Shown here: positions 31,906 through 41,400 of the stretch, one piece after another
Layout of the letters: each line of letters starts with the position of its first letter
Position numbering within the stretch: position 1 is the stretch's first letter
IMG/VR virus record: IMGVR_UViG_3300048029_000212
Span: 1-64,000 of that record
DNA: 64,000 nt
From: a virus
Direction: 5' to 3' (one strand)
Notes under the pieces: generated by a model
Told to the model about the DNA's origin: nothing
Databases searched by the model: none
The model's input: only the letters and a program-made list of their open reading frames with translations
Program-made: the position numbers and the translations under genes

Positions 31906-34176
31906 ATGGGACTAATACTAAAAACGGGCGCAGTACTTAGTGGTAATGTCGCTCTTACTTCGGACGGTGTCGAAGAAGTCCGTCCACCACAGTGGGATCA
32001 CCCTGTGGTCCTTGGTTCTATATCCAATATTTATGGAACTACATCTAAACTAGTTATAGACGGTACCGAAGTCACTGGTGGAACAATTCTATTCCCATCT
32101 AGTGAACCAAATGACAGTATCTGGGCCAATGAAGTGGTTCTAGGATCTATCTCAGATATTTACAGCGAGACCTCTAAACTTCTACTAGACGGTACTGAAG
32201 TTACTGGCGGAACAAGGCTGTTCCCGTCCGAAGAACCAAATGACAGTATCTGGGCCAATGACGTAGTTCTAGGATCTATGTCCGGTATCTATGGAACTAC
32301 ATCTAAACTTCTACTAGACGGTACCGAAGTCACTGGCGGAACAAGGCTGTTCCCATCTAGTGAACCAAATGACAGTATCTGGGCCAATGAAGTGGTTCTA
32401 GGATCTATCTCAGATATTTACAGCGAGACCTCTAAACTAACTCTAGACGGTACCGAAGTCACTGGCGGAACAAGGCTGTTCCCATCTAGTGAACCAAATG
32501 ACAGTATCTGGGCCAATGAAGTGGTTCTAGGATCTATGTCCGGTATCTATGGAACTACATCACGTCTGTTCATGAAGTATACTCAGATTTCATTCTCAGG
32601 CAGTTTAGAATCTTCTCATAATGTAGGTGAAGGGGAAACTTTCTCTCTGAGCGCCGCAGAAACCGATATGGCATATCACTCTACAAGTTTTACAGTTGAT
32701 AAACCGACTGTAATGGAGATGCACTTATGGGGCGCTGGCGCTGGGGGAAGCAAATCGTCTTCTAGCGAACGAGGAGGTCGAGGAGGATACTCGACCGGAG
32801 TATACACGTTTGAACCAAACGTAGAATATCACGTAGTTGTTGGCGGCGGTGGTGAAGGAGGTTCTCAGAGCCCAGTAGTTAACGACGCATATGGTGCGTA
32901 TTCAACCGGCGGAGGAAGAACAGAACAAAACACTACTGAAGTTAATGATGGTGCTGGTGGTGGTGGATATACTGGCATATTTGTAAATTCGGTCAGTCAG
33001 GCCTCATCATTAATTATTGCAGGCGGCGGCGGTGGTGGTTCAGCAGAATCAGCTGGCGGCGGTGGTGGTGGCGCAACCGGAGGTCATGGTGGTTGGGCTA
33101 CAACTAGCAGCGGTATTGGTGCTGGTGGAACACAAGTAAGTGGTGGTGGTGCTGGAGATCCAACCGCTTTGTCCGGTTCTGCTCTACAAGGTGGCCGCGG
33201 AAGCGAAGAATCATCTGGCGGTGGCGGAGGTTACTACGGTGGCGGTGGCGCTGCAGTCAAAGAAGGAAATGGTACAAGTTTACAATCTAAAGGATTGACA
33301 GGTGGTCAAGGGTATAGTCAATATACAGGCACTCCTAGTAAGGACATGTCCGCCCAATCGCCTCGAACAATTCAAAATGGATATCATAGTGGCGGTTGGA
33401 ATGGAGGTCTAACTCCTACTGGAACAAGGTATAGGTGGAGCGATTGGGGCGGTGATTGGTTTGATGATTGGGGAGATTTTTATATTTACAACCCTGTAAC
33501 TAGTTCGGCTTCTTATATTAGTTTTGCAAATATGAATGGTAACGACGGTGTAATATACACAGAAACACAAACCCATCATGGCAGAACATTTACCGTAAAA
33601 CATGGTTGGACAGTTCGAGGAATCTTTAAACTGGATGTCGAATGCAATGATCCTACCTTTAACTTCTCTGTTGGTACATGGGGCAACTTGGGTTCTGATG
33701 GCAGTACGAATCTTACGAATAGTACAAGAACAGAATCTTGGGGACAAATGAGGGTAGCTCACACTAATCAAAGCAATAACAGTGAGTGGTTCTTCGTTAA
33801 TACTATTCTTAAAAATGTTAGCCAACAATACCTTACTGGAAGCATTACTTGTAGCATATATGGAAACGACAACCTAGCAGTATATACTCCCACCATCAAC
33901 ACTGGTGTGATAATGTATTTTGTCAAAGGCGATCGCGGTTTGTGGGGCGGATCAATGTATCAATGGGTGTCAAATGATATACAACCTCCTACTGTAGATA
34001 TTCCTAAAGCAGCGGGTGGTGGATCTGGATATGTTTCGCCTGACCTAATAAGCGCTTCTACCACAACACACTTAACAAACACTTACTATAAAGATAACGC
34101 CGGTGTAGGTGGTTCTTCTGGACAACAGGGCGAAGGTGGTCTTTTAGTTTTGCGAAAACTGCTAGAGACGCAATAA
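31906..34176 (+). CDS. Fibre or adhesin-like virion protein with tandem repeats and Gly-rich domain
   Basis: A 756-residue protein in three parts. Residues 1-30 form a leader (MGLILKTGAVLSGNVALT) like those of the propeller proteins. Residues 34-220 hold four full 43-residue repeats plus a partial fifth (VVLGSISDIYSETSKLLLDG type). Residues about 265-460 are glycine-rich with many GGGG runs, resembling the glycine-rich host-recognition domains of T4-like adhesins. The C-terminal part has no recognised fold. Late promoter at 31652. Probably a receptor-binding or decoration protein. Confidence 0.75.
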   Translation: MGLILKTGAVLSGNVALTSDGVEEVRPPQWDHPVVLGSISNIYGTTSKLVIDGTEVTGGTILFPSSEPNDSIWANEVVLGSISDIYSETSKLLLDGTEVTGGTRLFPSEEPNDSIWANDVVLGSMSGIYGTTSKLLLDGTEVTGGTRLFPSSEPNDSIWANEVVLGSISDIYSETSKLTLDGTEVTGGTRLFPSSEPNDSIWANEVVLGSMSGIYGTTSRLFMKYTQISFSGSLESSHNVGEGETFSLSAAETDMAYHSTSFTVDKPTVMEMHLWGAGAGGSKSSSSERGGRGGYSTGVYTFEPNVEYHVVVGGGGEGGSQSPVVNDAYGAYSTGGGRTEQNTTEVNDGAGGGGYTGIFVNSVSQASSLIIAGGGGGGSAESAGGGGGGATGGHGGWATTSSGIGAGGTQVSGGGAGDPTALSGSALQGGRGSEESSGGGGGYYGGGGAAVKEGNGTSLQSKGLTGGQGYSQYTGTPSKDMSAQSPRTIQNGYHSGGWNGGLTPTGTRYRWSDWGGDWFDDWGDFYIYNPVTSSASYISFANMNGNDGVIYTETQTHHGRTFTVKHGWTVRGIFKLDVECNDPTFNFSVGTWGNLGSDGSTNLTNSTRTESWGQMRVAHTNQSNNSEWFFVNTILKNVSQQYLTGSITCSIYGNDNLAVYTPTINTGVIMYFVKGDRGLWGGSMYQWVSNDIQPPTVDIPKAAGGGSGYVSPDLISASTTTHLTNTYYKDNAGVGGSSGQQGEGGLLVLRKLLETQ
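32005..32570 (+). repeat. 129-bp in-frame tandem repeat
   Basis: Four complete 129-base units start at 32005, 32134, 32263 and 32392, with a partial fifth from 32521. Units are close to identical and two variants (ISDIYSET and MSGIYGTT) alternate. Confidence 0.9.
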
Positions 34177-34192
34177 AAGTTTTATAAATATT

Positions 34193-34200
34193 CCCAACTT
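34193..34200 (+). promoter_or_regulatory. T4-type late promoter
   Basis: Exact TATAAATA, 31 bases before the gene at 34232. Confidence 0.75.
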
Positions 34201-34231
34201 AACTTAATTTATTTTTAGGAGAGATCTAAAA

Positions 34232-35875
34232 ATGTCAACAACAATTATAGATGTAAACATTCCATATGCTAGCGGTAATGTCGGCTCCACCTCTGGAAAC
34301 AACGTTGCCGACAGCAACGGGTTCGGGTGGTGTTGGATCGGCGGAAATAACGACCGCAAGATATTCAGCATCCGAATGCAAGAAGACGAAAATTATTGGT
34401 TCGTCGAAGTTTCAGAGGTGGACGATTTACAGTCCCCTACTGAAAAAACAGTATTATATTCCGAAGCTATTAATTCTCAATTACAGAATTTATATACAAC
34501 ACGTACAAGTAATATAGAAATGTGTAGATTAAGTTCTTCAGCTGTCTATATGAAGGTTCTTACGTCTACGGTTAGAAGCGCCAACAATAAGGGCAGTGTA
34601 CATTTTATTATAGAAATTGATGAGTCTAATGGCAATACGGTATCCGTAACAGACCTTGATCAACAAATTCCTAATTTTTTGATGGGTGGCGCTTACAATT
34701 ATAACAGTAGTGCATATCAACAAGGTTATGGCATACATCATCGATTTATGCATCAATTGGAAGAGAATAAAATTCTCACTTATGAATCTAATTCTGATTG
34801 GACTTGGGGAGGGGGATCTTTGGTTGAACGATCTTGGGACCCAGTAACAAAATCTTTGACCAATAGAATTGTGTGTTCAAATTATAGAGGTCCACATATA
34901 AGAACCCAGTCTACATGGCGAACTGCGGATTATAGTGGTTATGGAGACACATGGTCCTTTGTGCCTGAATTAGATCAAAATAACTTTCAAGTTATGCGAC
35001 CATCTGATGTTGATGTAGATTTAGTAAGTAGTTATGATAACTGGCCGGTGATGCATGGGCACGCTTCAGATTATTCGGGCGACCAAGGCAATGCAAATAC
35101 AATGAGGTGGTTGTCCGTTGTCACTGGTAGAGACGGGTTATTGCACTTTGGTGCAGTTCAAGAATCCACCGGTACGCAGGGTAGTCACTATTGGTCCAAC
35201 TTTAACGCAAATATGTCATATAATGAATACTTCATTACGTACAATCCGTCTGATGGTTCTTGGGGACTAACAGGCCGAAGATGTGATGACCAATCTTTAC
35301 CAGGCAGTAGAGAAGATTTTGGTGTTTGGTTACCACTAAACACTATGACAGTAAGCGATTATGCTGCCGAAGTAGATAAGGACATTTCTACATTTAATGG
35401 TGTTGAAAATTCTCGTACATTCAAAACATGGATGTTTGTTGGGGGAAGAGAACAACAAGTTCAGGGTATTAGTTCGGGTTCCCCACAGCAATTTACAAGC
35501 ACGGAATACCTTAATGCTTGGAATACTCACAGAACTGATTCGTACAAGGCTCCTAATGAGTCTTTACAATCTATGTGGTTAGATGAAGAACATTTTATCG
35601 TGTTCAGTTGGACCGACGTCCAAAGCAACAGCATGTCTACTGGTTATGCATACAATCTGTTGTATACGATTTATAGATATTTTGATGAGAACAAGATAGA
35701 AATGATTTCTCATGGCGCTGTTCAAGAATACAACGAACCAATGCAGTACCAACAATTCTCAGGCGGAAATATATTCCAAAGATATTCTACAAGTATGTTA
35801 TTGTCGGATAAATTTGCTGATAATTTAGCAACCCTTTCTGCCGGACCAGCTCCTGCTGACTCAGACGGTTCATAA
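34232..35875 (+). CDS. Large late protein, probable virion component
   Basis: A 547-residue, Ser/Asn/Tyr/Trp-rich, beta-type protein with no signal peptide or catalytic motif I can name. It follows the fibre gene and has its own late promoter and an AGGAGAGAT ribosome site. Composition fits a tail fibre, tailspike or other surface protein. Confidence 0.65.
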   Translation: MSTTIIDVNIPYASGNVGSTSGNNVADSNGFGWCWIGGNNDRKIFSIRMQEDENYWFVEVSEVDDLQSPTEKTVLYSEAINSQLQNLYTTRTSNIEMCRLSSSAVYMKVLTSTVRSANNKGSVHFIIEIDESNGNTVSVTDLDQQIPNFLMGGAYNYNSSAYQQGYGIHHRFMHQLEENKILTYESNSDWTWGGGSLVERSWDPVTKSLTNRIVCSNYRGPHIRTQSTWRTADYSGYGDTWSFVPELDQNNFQVMRPSDVDVDLVSSYDNWPVMHGHASDYSGDQGNANTMRWLSVVTGRDGLLHFGAVQESTGTQGSHYWSNFNANMSYNEYFITYNPSDGSWGLTGRRCDDQSLPGSREDFGVWLPLNTMTVSDYAAEVDKDISTFNGVENSRTFKTWMFVGGREQQVQGISSGSPQQFTSTEYLNAWNTHRTDSYKAPNESLQSMWLDEEHFIVFSWTDVQSNSMSTGYAYNLLYTIYRYFDENKIEMISHGAVQEYNEPMQYQQFSGGNIFQRYSTSMLLSDKFADNLATLSAGPAPADSDGS

Positions 35876-35877
35876 AT

Positions 35878-36069
35878 ATGAAACTCTTATCTTGGTTACG
35901 ATTCAATAAAGTAAGCAAGATAGACAATGGTCCAGATCCTGAAGACATCTCTGTAGATAATGCCTACAAGACTCGATGGATCTGGTACCATACTATTTTG
36001 GCATTAGAATTGTTGATGACTAATATTTTACTATGTGCAATTCTCGTAACGCTTGCAATCAAACTTTAA
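35878..36069 (+). CDS. Small membrane protein before lysozyme
   Basis: Sixty-three residues with one C-terminal hydrophobic stretch (about 36-62). It precedes the lysozyme by 17 bases; a holin or anti-holin role is possible. Confidence 0.55.
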   Translation: MKLLSWLRFNKVSKIDNGPDPEDISVDNAYKTRWIWYHTILALELLMTNILLCAILVTLAIKL

Positions 36070-36086
36070 TTGGAGTATAATACAAC

Positions 36087-36575
36087 ATGAATCGTAATGC
36101 TGTATTTGAACAACTAAAGATTGACGAAGGAGTTGTCTATGAGATTTACCTCGACCATCTCAACTATCCCACGTTCGGTGTTGGACATCTCATCACAGAG
36201 AGTGACCCCGAGCATGGATACCCAATCGGAACTAAAGTATCCGAAGAAAGAGTCGCCGAAGCTTTCGAATCCGACCTTAACACCGCACTCGCAGAATGCA
36301 CTGTGTTATACGGAAACGGGTGGCATAAGTTTCCAGACGAAGTCAAGCAGATACTGGTTAATATGATGTTCAACCTTGGGCGACCACGGTTGTCCAAGTT
36401 CAAGAAGATGCAGGCAGCTCTATATAGAGATGACTGGGAAACCGCGGCCGCTGAAGGTCGTGATTCATTATGGTACCGTCAAGTAAGCAATCGTGCTGAA
36501 CGACTTATGACGAGGTTAGAAAATGTCCCGAAACGCCATCTTTCAATATATGATTGTTACGGAGGCGGTCGATAA
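36087..36575 (+). CDS. T4-type lysozyme (muramidase, GH24)
   Basis: A 162-residue enzyme aligned over its length with T4 lysozyme. The catalytic Glu is in IDEGVV (residue 14), the Asp in IYLDH, and the Thr in YPTFGVGH. The C-terminal SLWYRQVSNRAERLMTRL matches the conserved final helix. It has no signal peptide, so it would need a holin to reach the cell wall. Its 3' end overlaps the glycosyltransferase gene by 53 bases. Confidence 0.92.
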   Translation: MNRNAVFEQLKIDEGVVYEIYLDHLNYPTFGVGHLITESDPEHGYPIGTKVSEERVAEAFESDLNTALAECTVLYGNGWHKFPDEVKQILVNMMFNLGRPRLSKFKKMQAALYRDDWETAAAEGRDSLWYRQVSNRAERLMTRLENVPKRHLSIYDCYGGGR

Positions 36576-37341
36576 ACGAGGCCGCATCGGAGATTGGAAT
36601 CGTTCTGATCTCTACCAAGAAGTCGCACGAATCTCGCGAGAGTCTTTTGAGGACTATGCCGATAAAATAGGCGCAACTCACTTCTATTCAGACGAACGTG
36701 TCGTTACCAAAGGGCACGGTTGTTCTACTTCTCTACTACACGAGTGCGCTCGTGTCTGGCTAGATCCTATCTTTGATGACTATGACAATCTGTTATTTGC
36801 AGATACAGACATCGTGGTCAATACCGAAGAAAACATATTTGACGTAATGGAGTCTGGTGCCGATGTCTATGGTGTCCTAGAATCAGACTTTGTTACTGCA
36901 TCGGGTGGTGGGTACAACTCGTGGGATTACAAAGATTCTACCTACAGAGATTTCTGTCGTAAGTTCGAGATGCATGACTGTCCCATTGTCCCTGTAATGC
37001 CGCCTAACAAACCTTCTAAACTAATGATTATGAATACAGGGGTCGTTCTCTGGACGCGTGAGGCGCGCCTACGTGCGCGTGAGGAGTTTATGAACTGGGA
37101 AGACTGGTGTTACTCCGGCGATTTCCACATGTCCATCATGAACGATCAACCCTATATTTCATCTCAATTGATGAAACACGACTTTGATGTCGAGACTATA
37201 GACCAAACATGGAACGACTCACCACACTACGCATCCGAAGAAGAGTTTTTTGAGAAGGCAAAGTTCTGTCACTACACGGGTGGCGAGTGGAAGCTGGACA
37301 TGTTGCAGCACTGGAATGACAAGCGATATAAGACACAGTAA
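36523..37341 (+). CDS. Glycosyltransferase (GT-A, DxD)
   Basis: A 272-residue protein. LLFADTDIVVN supplies the DxD metal/nucleotide-sugar motif, followed by a conserved MNTGVVLW and a late HYTGGEWK, the pattern of GT8-type enzymes. First of at least five sugar-transfer genes between 36 and 47 kb. Acceptor (DNA base, virion protein or host surface glycan) unknown. Confidence 0.75.
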   Translation: MSRNAIFQYMIVTEAVDKRGRIGDWNRSDLYQEVARISRESFEDYADKIGATHFYSDERVVTKGHGCSTSLLHECARVWLDPIFDDYDNLLFADTDIVVNTEENIFDVMESGADVYGVLESDFVTASGGGYNSWDYKDSTYRDFCRKFEMHDCPIVPVMPPNKPSKLMIMNTGVVLWTREARLRAREEFMNWEDWCYSGDFHMSIMNDQPYISSQLMKHDFDVETIDQTWNDSPHYASEEEFFEKAKFCHYTGGEWKLDMLQHWNDKRYKTQ

Positions 37342-37367
37342 ATATTTACATTTATTGAAAATAAGTG

Positions 37368-37396
37368 TTGACAGACACTTTTATCTGCGTTATAAT
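37368..37396 (+). promoter_or_regulatory. Sigma70-type promoter
   Basis: TTGACA at 37368-37373, 17-base spacer, TATAAT at 37391-37396. Drives the pair at 37426 and 37620. Confidence 0.8.
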
Positions 37397-37425
37397 TGTT
37401 TTTGAAATGTGAAAGGAGTAGTAGT

Positions 37426-37620
37426 ATGAGAGCGAGTCAACAATTAGTAGAAGATTTAGTTCGTCACTATGTGTATCAATCTCCAACAGGGGCAGCCGAC
37501 TGGGGCGGCATTCAACTTGCCTTGCAAGACTATGGGTACACCCCAAGCCAAGTGTACGAGATTCTAAATGATGTACGACAAGGTGGAACTGGAATTGTTC
37601 AGTTCCTAACGGAGGCGTAA
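37426..37620 (+). CDS. Small early protein
   Basis: Sixty-four residues with a helical LVEDLVRHYVYQ start and a second helical unit. AAAGGAGTAGT ribosome site favours the ATG at 37426. One-base overlap with the phosphatase gene. Confidence 0.6.
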   Translation: MRASQQLVEDLVRHYVYQSPTGAADWGGIQLALQDYGYTPSQVYEILNDVRQGGTGIVQFLTEA

Positions 37621-38192
37621 TGCGAGATAAGGTTATATTGGTAGACTGTGACGGAGTACTACTTGATTGGGTGTACTCATTCCAACAGTGGATGAAACGT
37701 CATAACTATATGATCAAGAACCCAGATGTATATGACGTTGGCGTTATGTACGGTCTGGAACGCAACGAGAAGCGACGACTCTGTCGTATGTTCAATGAGA
37801 GTGCGACAATCCGTAAGGTACCTCCCCTACGAGACGCAATGAAGTATGTACGTAAGTTACACGAAGAGCACGGTTACGTATTCCACGCGATCACGTCTCT
37901 GAGTAACGACGAATACGCACAACACCTGCGCACTAAGAATCTCCAAGAGTTGTTCGGCCCAACAGTATTCGAGAAGTATGTGTATCTTGATACCGGCGCG
38001 GACAAAGATGAAGAGCTAGAATTCTACCGAGACACAGGATGTCTGTGGGTAGAAGACAAGGTAGAGAATGCCGTCGCTGGTGCGAAGGTAGGTCTGGAGT
38101 CTATAGTTATGTCGCACGGGTACAATCAGGACAGCGAGTTCCCATTGATGCGTAATTGGAAAGACATATATAACTACGTAATTGGAGAATAA
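37620..38192 (+). CDS. HAD-superfamily phosphatase
   Basis: A 190-residue protein with VDCDGVLLDW at residues 8-17 (DxDGV nucleophile and acid), a TSL motif near 92, and VEDKVENA near 144. This fits HAD phosphatases of the 5'-nucleotidase type. It may adjust nucleotide pools in infection. Followed by a strong terminator. Confidence 0.8.
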   Translation: MRDKVILVDCDGVLLDWVYSFQQWMKRHNYMIKNPDVYDVGVMYGLERNEKRRLCRMFNESATIRKVPPLRDAMKYVRKLHEEHGYVFHAITSLSNDEYAQHLRTKNLQELFGPTVFEKYVYLDTGADKDEELEFYRDTGCLWVEDKVENAVAGAKVGLESIVMSHGYNQDSEFPLMRNWKDIYNYVIGE

Positions 38193-38212
38193 CCCGCTCA
38201 AGGTAGCATGTT

Positions 38213-38236
38213 GGGGGACTTCGGTCCCCCTTTTTT
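38213..38236 (+). terminator. Rho-independent terminator
   Basis: GGGGGAC/GTCCCCC stem with a TTCG loop, then six T. Confidence 0.92.
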
Positions 38237-38247
38237 ATAGGTGAAAA

Positions 38248-39753
38248 ATGAGATACGTAGGTTACAGCGAATTCTATCACGACGCAGGCTTAGCGATCAT
38301 CAATGAAGATGGTACAGTAGAATTTGCTACGCACGGAGAACGATACTCCAAAAAGAAAAACGACGCTAACATACCCGATGTATTATGGGATATGATAAAT
38401 GATGATGACCATGTGTCTTTCTATGAAGATCACGGTATCAAGTTTGATATACGTGGCGGAGCAGAAGGTACAGCTAGAAACCTAGGAAGTATTAGATTTT
38501 CTGAAGCGTTCGAAAAATTTCCATATCCAGAAGCGTCTGTGTATGATGCGCACCATCTACATCACGAGTCACACTGCGCCTCTGCGTTCTATACGCGGCC
38601 GTGGGATTCATCTGAAGATACTGTCCTAGTCTCTATCGATGGGGTCGGTGAATTGCAGACGGCTTGCATCATGGACCACAAGTTCAATTTAATCAAAGAG
38701 TGGCACTACCCGAAGTCAGTCGGTCTAGTGTACACACTCGTGACTAAGTTCTTGGGATTGCGTCCACTTGAAGATGAGTACGTGGTTATGGGTCTGTCTG
38801 CGTATCATGAGACTGACGAACAGTCTATGGAACTGACGCAGTGGTTGATCGATTGGTACGACAACCTAGAAGACATCGCACCAGAAGTTGCAATGGGTGT
38901 TGCAGTCGGCGATCCAAAATCTAAACGTGAACAAGATAGACTGCAGTTTCGTAAAGAATACCAGAGACGCGTTCTTTCGGTAGAAGATAAAGTTGCGGCA
39001 CGTGCGGTTCAAGATTTCGCGGACTACGCGATCATGAGTATAATGCGCGAGGCGTCTAAATATGGTAAGAAGTTGTGTTACTCTGGGGGGTGCGCACAGA
39101 ACGTCGTAATCAACTCGCGTTTGTTTGAGTTGTTTGACGAAGTGCACATTGCAGTATCACCAACGGACGCTGGTTCAGGTCTAGGTACTGCCGCACGTTC
39201 ATGGGCAAAAGCAACAGGTAAAGATAAACTTATTTGGAGTCCATATGCGGGATATGATATTACCAATCCTATTGATCCCAGTGCTGTCGTTGACCATCTA
39301 CTTGAACATAAGTATTGTGGCATTGCTAATGGAAGGGCTGAGTTTGGCCCTAGAGCTCTTGGCAACCGATCTCTTATCGCTGATGTAAGATTCGACGTAC
39401 AGGACACGGTCAATACAATCAAACGGCGGCAGAAGTATCGTCCGTTTGCCCCTGCCATTCTGGAAGAGTATGCAGAAGAATACTTCGACGGCCCAATGAA
39501 CGAACACATGCAATTTACTTCGTGGGCAAAGCATGACTATGCACCCGTCACACACGTGGACGGTACTGCACGAGTACAGATTGTGCGTAAGGATTGCGAA
39601 TCGGTGTTCCGTAAGGTTATTGAAGAATATTATGATCGTACCGGCGTGCCAATGTTACTAAATACTAGTTTAAACATACGTGGTCGACCAATGGTCAACG
39701 ACGAACACGATGCAGAACTATGGCAACAAAAATACGACGTAAAGGTCTTCTAA
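38248..39753 (+). CDS. Carbamoyltransferase (NodU/TobZ-type)
   Basis: A 501-residue enzyme. DAHHLHHESHCASAFY (histidine cluster of the carbamoyl-adenylate site), SIDGVGE, SGGCAQN (nucleotide binding) and GRAEFGPRALGNRSLIAD (C-terminal domain signature) are all in place, in family order. These enzymes make a carbamoyl adenylate and pass the carbamoyl group to a hydroxyl, for example on a sugar or an antibiotic; phage members have been linked to DNA base or glycan decoration. It stands at the head of the modification island. Confidence 0.88.
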   Translation: MRYVGYSEFYHDAGLAIINEDGTVEFATHGERYSKKKNDANIPDVLWDMINDDDHVSFYEDHGIKFDIRGGAEGTARNLGSIRFSEAFEKFPYPEASVYDAHHLHHESHCASAFYTRPWDSSEDTVLVSIDGVGELQTACIMDHKFNLIKEWHYPKSVGLVYTLVTKFLGLRPLEDEYVVMGLSAYHETDEQSMELTQWLIDWYDNLEDIAPEVAMGVAVGDPKSKREQDRLQFRKEYQRRVLSVEDKVAARAVQDFADYAIMSIMREASKYGKKLCYSGGCAQNVVINSRLFELFDEVHIAVSPTDAGSGLGTAARSWAKATGKDKLIWSPYAGYDITNPIDPSAVVDHLLEHKYCGIANGRAEFGPRALGNRSLIADVRFDVQDTVNTIKRRQKYRPFAPAILEEYAEEYFDGPMNEHMQFTSWAKHDYAPVTHVDGTARVQIVRKDCESVFRKVIEEYYDRTGVPMLLNTSLNIRGRPMVNDEHDAELWQQKYDVKVF

Positions 39754-39914
39754 TGAAACATCTGAAAGAGATTGAACTGGGTTACTTTGAACATCTACGA
39801 AGGGCTTGGACAATCTCTTTTGTTTCGTTTGTACATGGACTGTGTCCTTGGGTCTGGGAAACAAAAGCAAAAGAACTGATCAACGGCGACCCGAAAGATT
39901 TTAAGGTTAAGTGA
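39753..39914 (+). CDS. DUF6356-like small protein
   Basis: Fifty-three residues with EHLRRAWTISFVSFVHGLCP, which matches the short DUF6356 pattern (a membrane-associated helix with conserved His). One-base overlaps on both sides. Confidence 0.6.
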   Translation: MKHLKEIELGYFEHLRRAWTISFVSFVHGLCPWVWETKAKELINGDPKDFKVK

Positions 39915-40180
39915 TGGAAGAAGAATTTATCTGTCCAGACGATCTGGTCTGTATGGACATCGACACATGGAACGGTATCGTAGAAGAATATGATCTTGCC
40001 ATGGATATGTCAGATGTTTCTAGAACAAGTGACGTACAGGCAATCGTAGATCTTTCGTGGGAGTTGTTGTTTCTTCACCCGTGGGAGTTGATCTACATCG
40101 GTCTGCCGATGAGTGTACTTGCGTTTTATGGTCTTTCAATATATGCCATATATAAATGGATACAAAAAAGGTTTAGCTAA
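39914..40180 (+). CDS. Membrane-anchored acidic protein
   Basis: Eighty-eight residues: an acidic N-terminal half and one or two hydrophobic segments at about 50-82, then a basic end. ATG chosen over a GTG 3 bases earlier. Unknown. Confidence 0.5.
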   Translation: MEEEFICPDDLVCMDIDTWNGIVEEYDLAMDMSDVSRTSDVQAIVDLSWELLFLHPWELIYIGLPMSVLAFYGLSIYAIYKWIQKRFS

Positions 40181-40516
40181 ATGACAGAAGAATCAGCAGT
40201 ACCAGTAGTAGAGAAAAAGAAACTGCAAGTAGAGATTGAGTTAGATACAACTCAGAAGGCGCCGGAATATAATAAATTCGAGTCCCTACTACAATTCGCA
40301 GACGTAATTGATGCATACAGATTATTCCCTCGTGCATTCATTGGTACTTATCTGTACCTGCTCATACAGACAACTCAGTGGTTTATGTCTCTACCAGAGC
40401 CTAACGCGTCACAGGCAGGTCTTATCTCTGTCGTAGTCGGTGCGGGGGCTGCATGGTTTGGTCTGTACACGTCTACAGGTTCAGCACGTAAAGTCAAGAG
40501 TATTAAGACGAATTAA
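40181..40516 (+). CDS. Small membrane protein, holin candidate
   Basis: A 111-residue protein: 45 polar residues, a hydrophobic helix at about 55-70, a short loop and a Gly/Ala-rich helix at about 82-98, basic tail. Holin-like architecture; starts right after the previous stop and overlaps the next ATG. Confidence 0.5.
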   Translation: MTEESAVPVVEKKKLQVEIELDTTQKAPEYNKFESLLQFADVIDAYRLFPRAFIGTYLYLLIQTTQWFMSLPEPNASQAGLISVVVGAGAAWFGLYTSTGSARKVKSIKTN

Positions 40517-41400
40517 TGAAACCGTCCGAGCTCGTTACCTGGCGCGGTACCCCAGGCGTCGGTGATTTTATGTGGGCACTCAATGCCTGCCATCGTTACG
40601 CGGCTGATCATAATGTCCGAAAGATCAATCTAGAACTTCATTGGGAACACGGACCAGACTATCTTCATCACTTCGAAGATCCTGAGACGATCATCGAACG
40701 ATGTGACTACATCCACAACTTCTACCACCAACAAGATCGCGTAGAGATACATCACATCTTTAACGCGAACGGCCGATACCGTGATTGGAAGTTTGACGAT
40801 GATGTTGTTTTGGAGTCGAATGGTGAACGTAGAATAGCAGCTATAAACTCTCACGGGCCCAAGAATAGGTTCTGGTTTCAATCAGGATACTACAAAGACG
40901 ATCGGGGATCCCCTGCGCCGAACAACGATTGGATCTTTCGGCAAGATGCGTTTCAAGAGTACGCCCCCAAACGTATCGTGTTCTGGCGGCCGACATGGAA
41001 CGCAGAGAAACCTCGCACATGGAAACGGTTGTTCGATAACGAAGACTGGGAACAGTTGATTATACACTTCAAGGCGATGGGGTTCGAGTTACACGAACTA
41101 TCGTATCGTACACCAGCATCTGAAGCAATGCACCTTATCTCTACTGCACGGATGGTGATTTGTTACGACGGGATTTGGCACTATGTCGCGAAGAACTTTG
41201 CAAGACCTCTCGCCGTAATCAGTGGTGAAGGCGTGACTAAATACCATACACCTAATGCGCTTAGGTTGAACCCTGAGACGCACTATGACGATCGTAACGT
41301 TTGGTGGTGGTTAGAACATACAGGTGATCTATTAGGTCACGCAAAGAATAAAGCAGTTGACTATGAGAATAGGATGAATCAATACTATGGAAATGACTAG
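40516..41400 (+). CDS. Glycosyltransferase-like protein (GT-B, heptosyltransferase-like)
   Basis: A 294-residue protein. The N-terminal GTPGVGDFMWALNACH and the C-terminal LISTARMVICYDGIWHYVA followed by GEGVTKYHTP are the positions where ADP-heptose:LPS heptosyltransferases bind the sugar nucleotide. Overlaps the radical SAM gene by 14 bases. Confidence 0.65.
   Translation: MKPSELVTWRGTPGVGDFMWALNACHRYAADHNVRKINLELHWEHGPDYLHHFEDPETIIERCDYIHNFYHQQDRVEIHHIFNANGRYRDWKFDDDVVLESNGERRIAAINSHGPKNRFWFQSGYYKDDRGSPAPNNDWIFRQDAFQEYAPKRIVFWRPTWNAEKPRTWKRLFDNEDWEQLIIHFKAMGFELHELSYRTPASEAMHLISTARMVICYDGIWHYVAKNFARPLAVISGEGVTKYHTPNALRLNPETHYDDRNVWWWLEHTGDLLGHAKNKAVDYENRMNQYYGND

Noticed and set aside
32005-32570. 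Regular repeats that might suggest a CRISPR array
   Set aside because: Units are 129 bases, contiguous without spacers, and read through in one frame of a structural protein.
39078-39509. Long minus-strand frame of 143 codons
   Set aside because: Antisense to the carbamoyltransferase signature region; no promoter or ribosome site.
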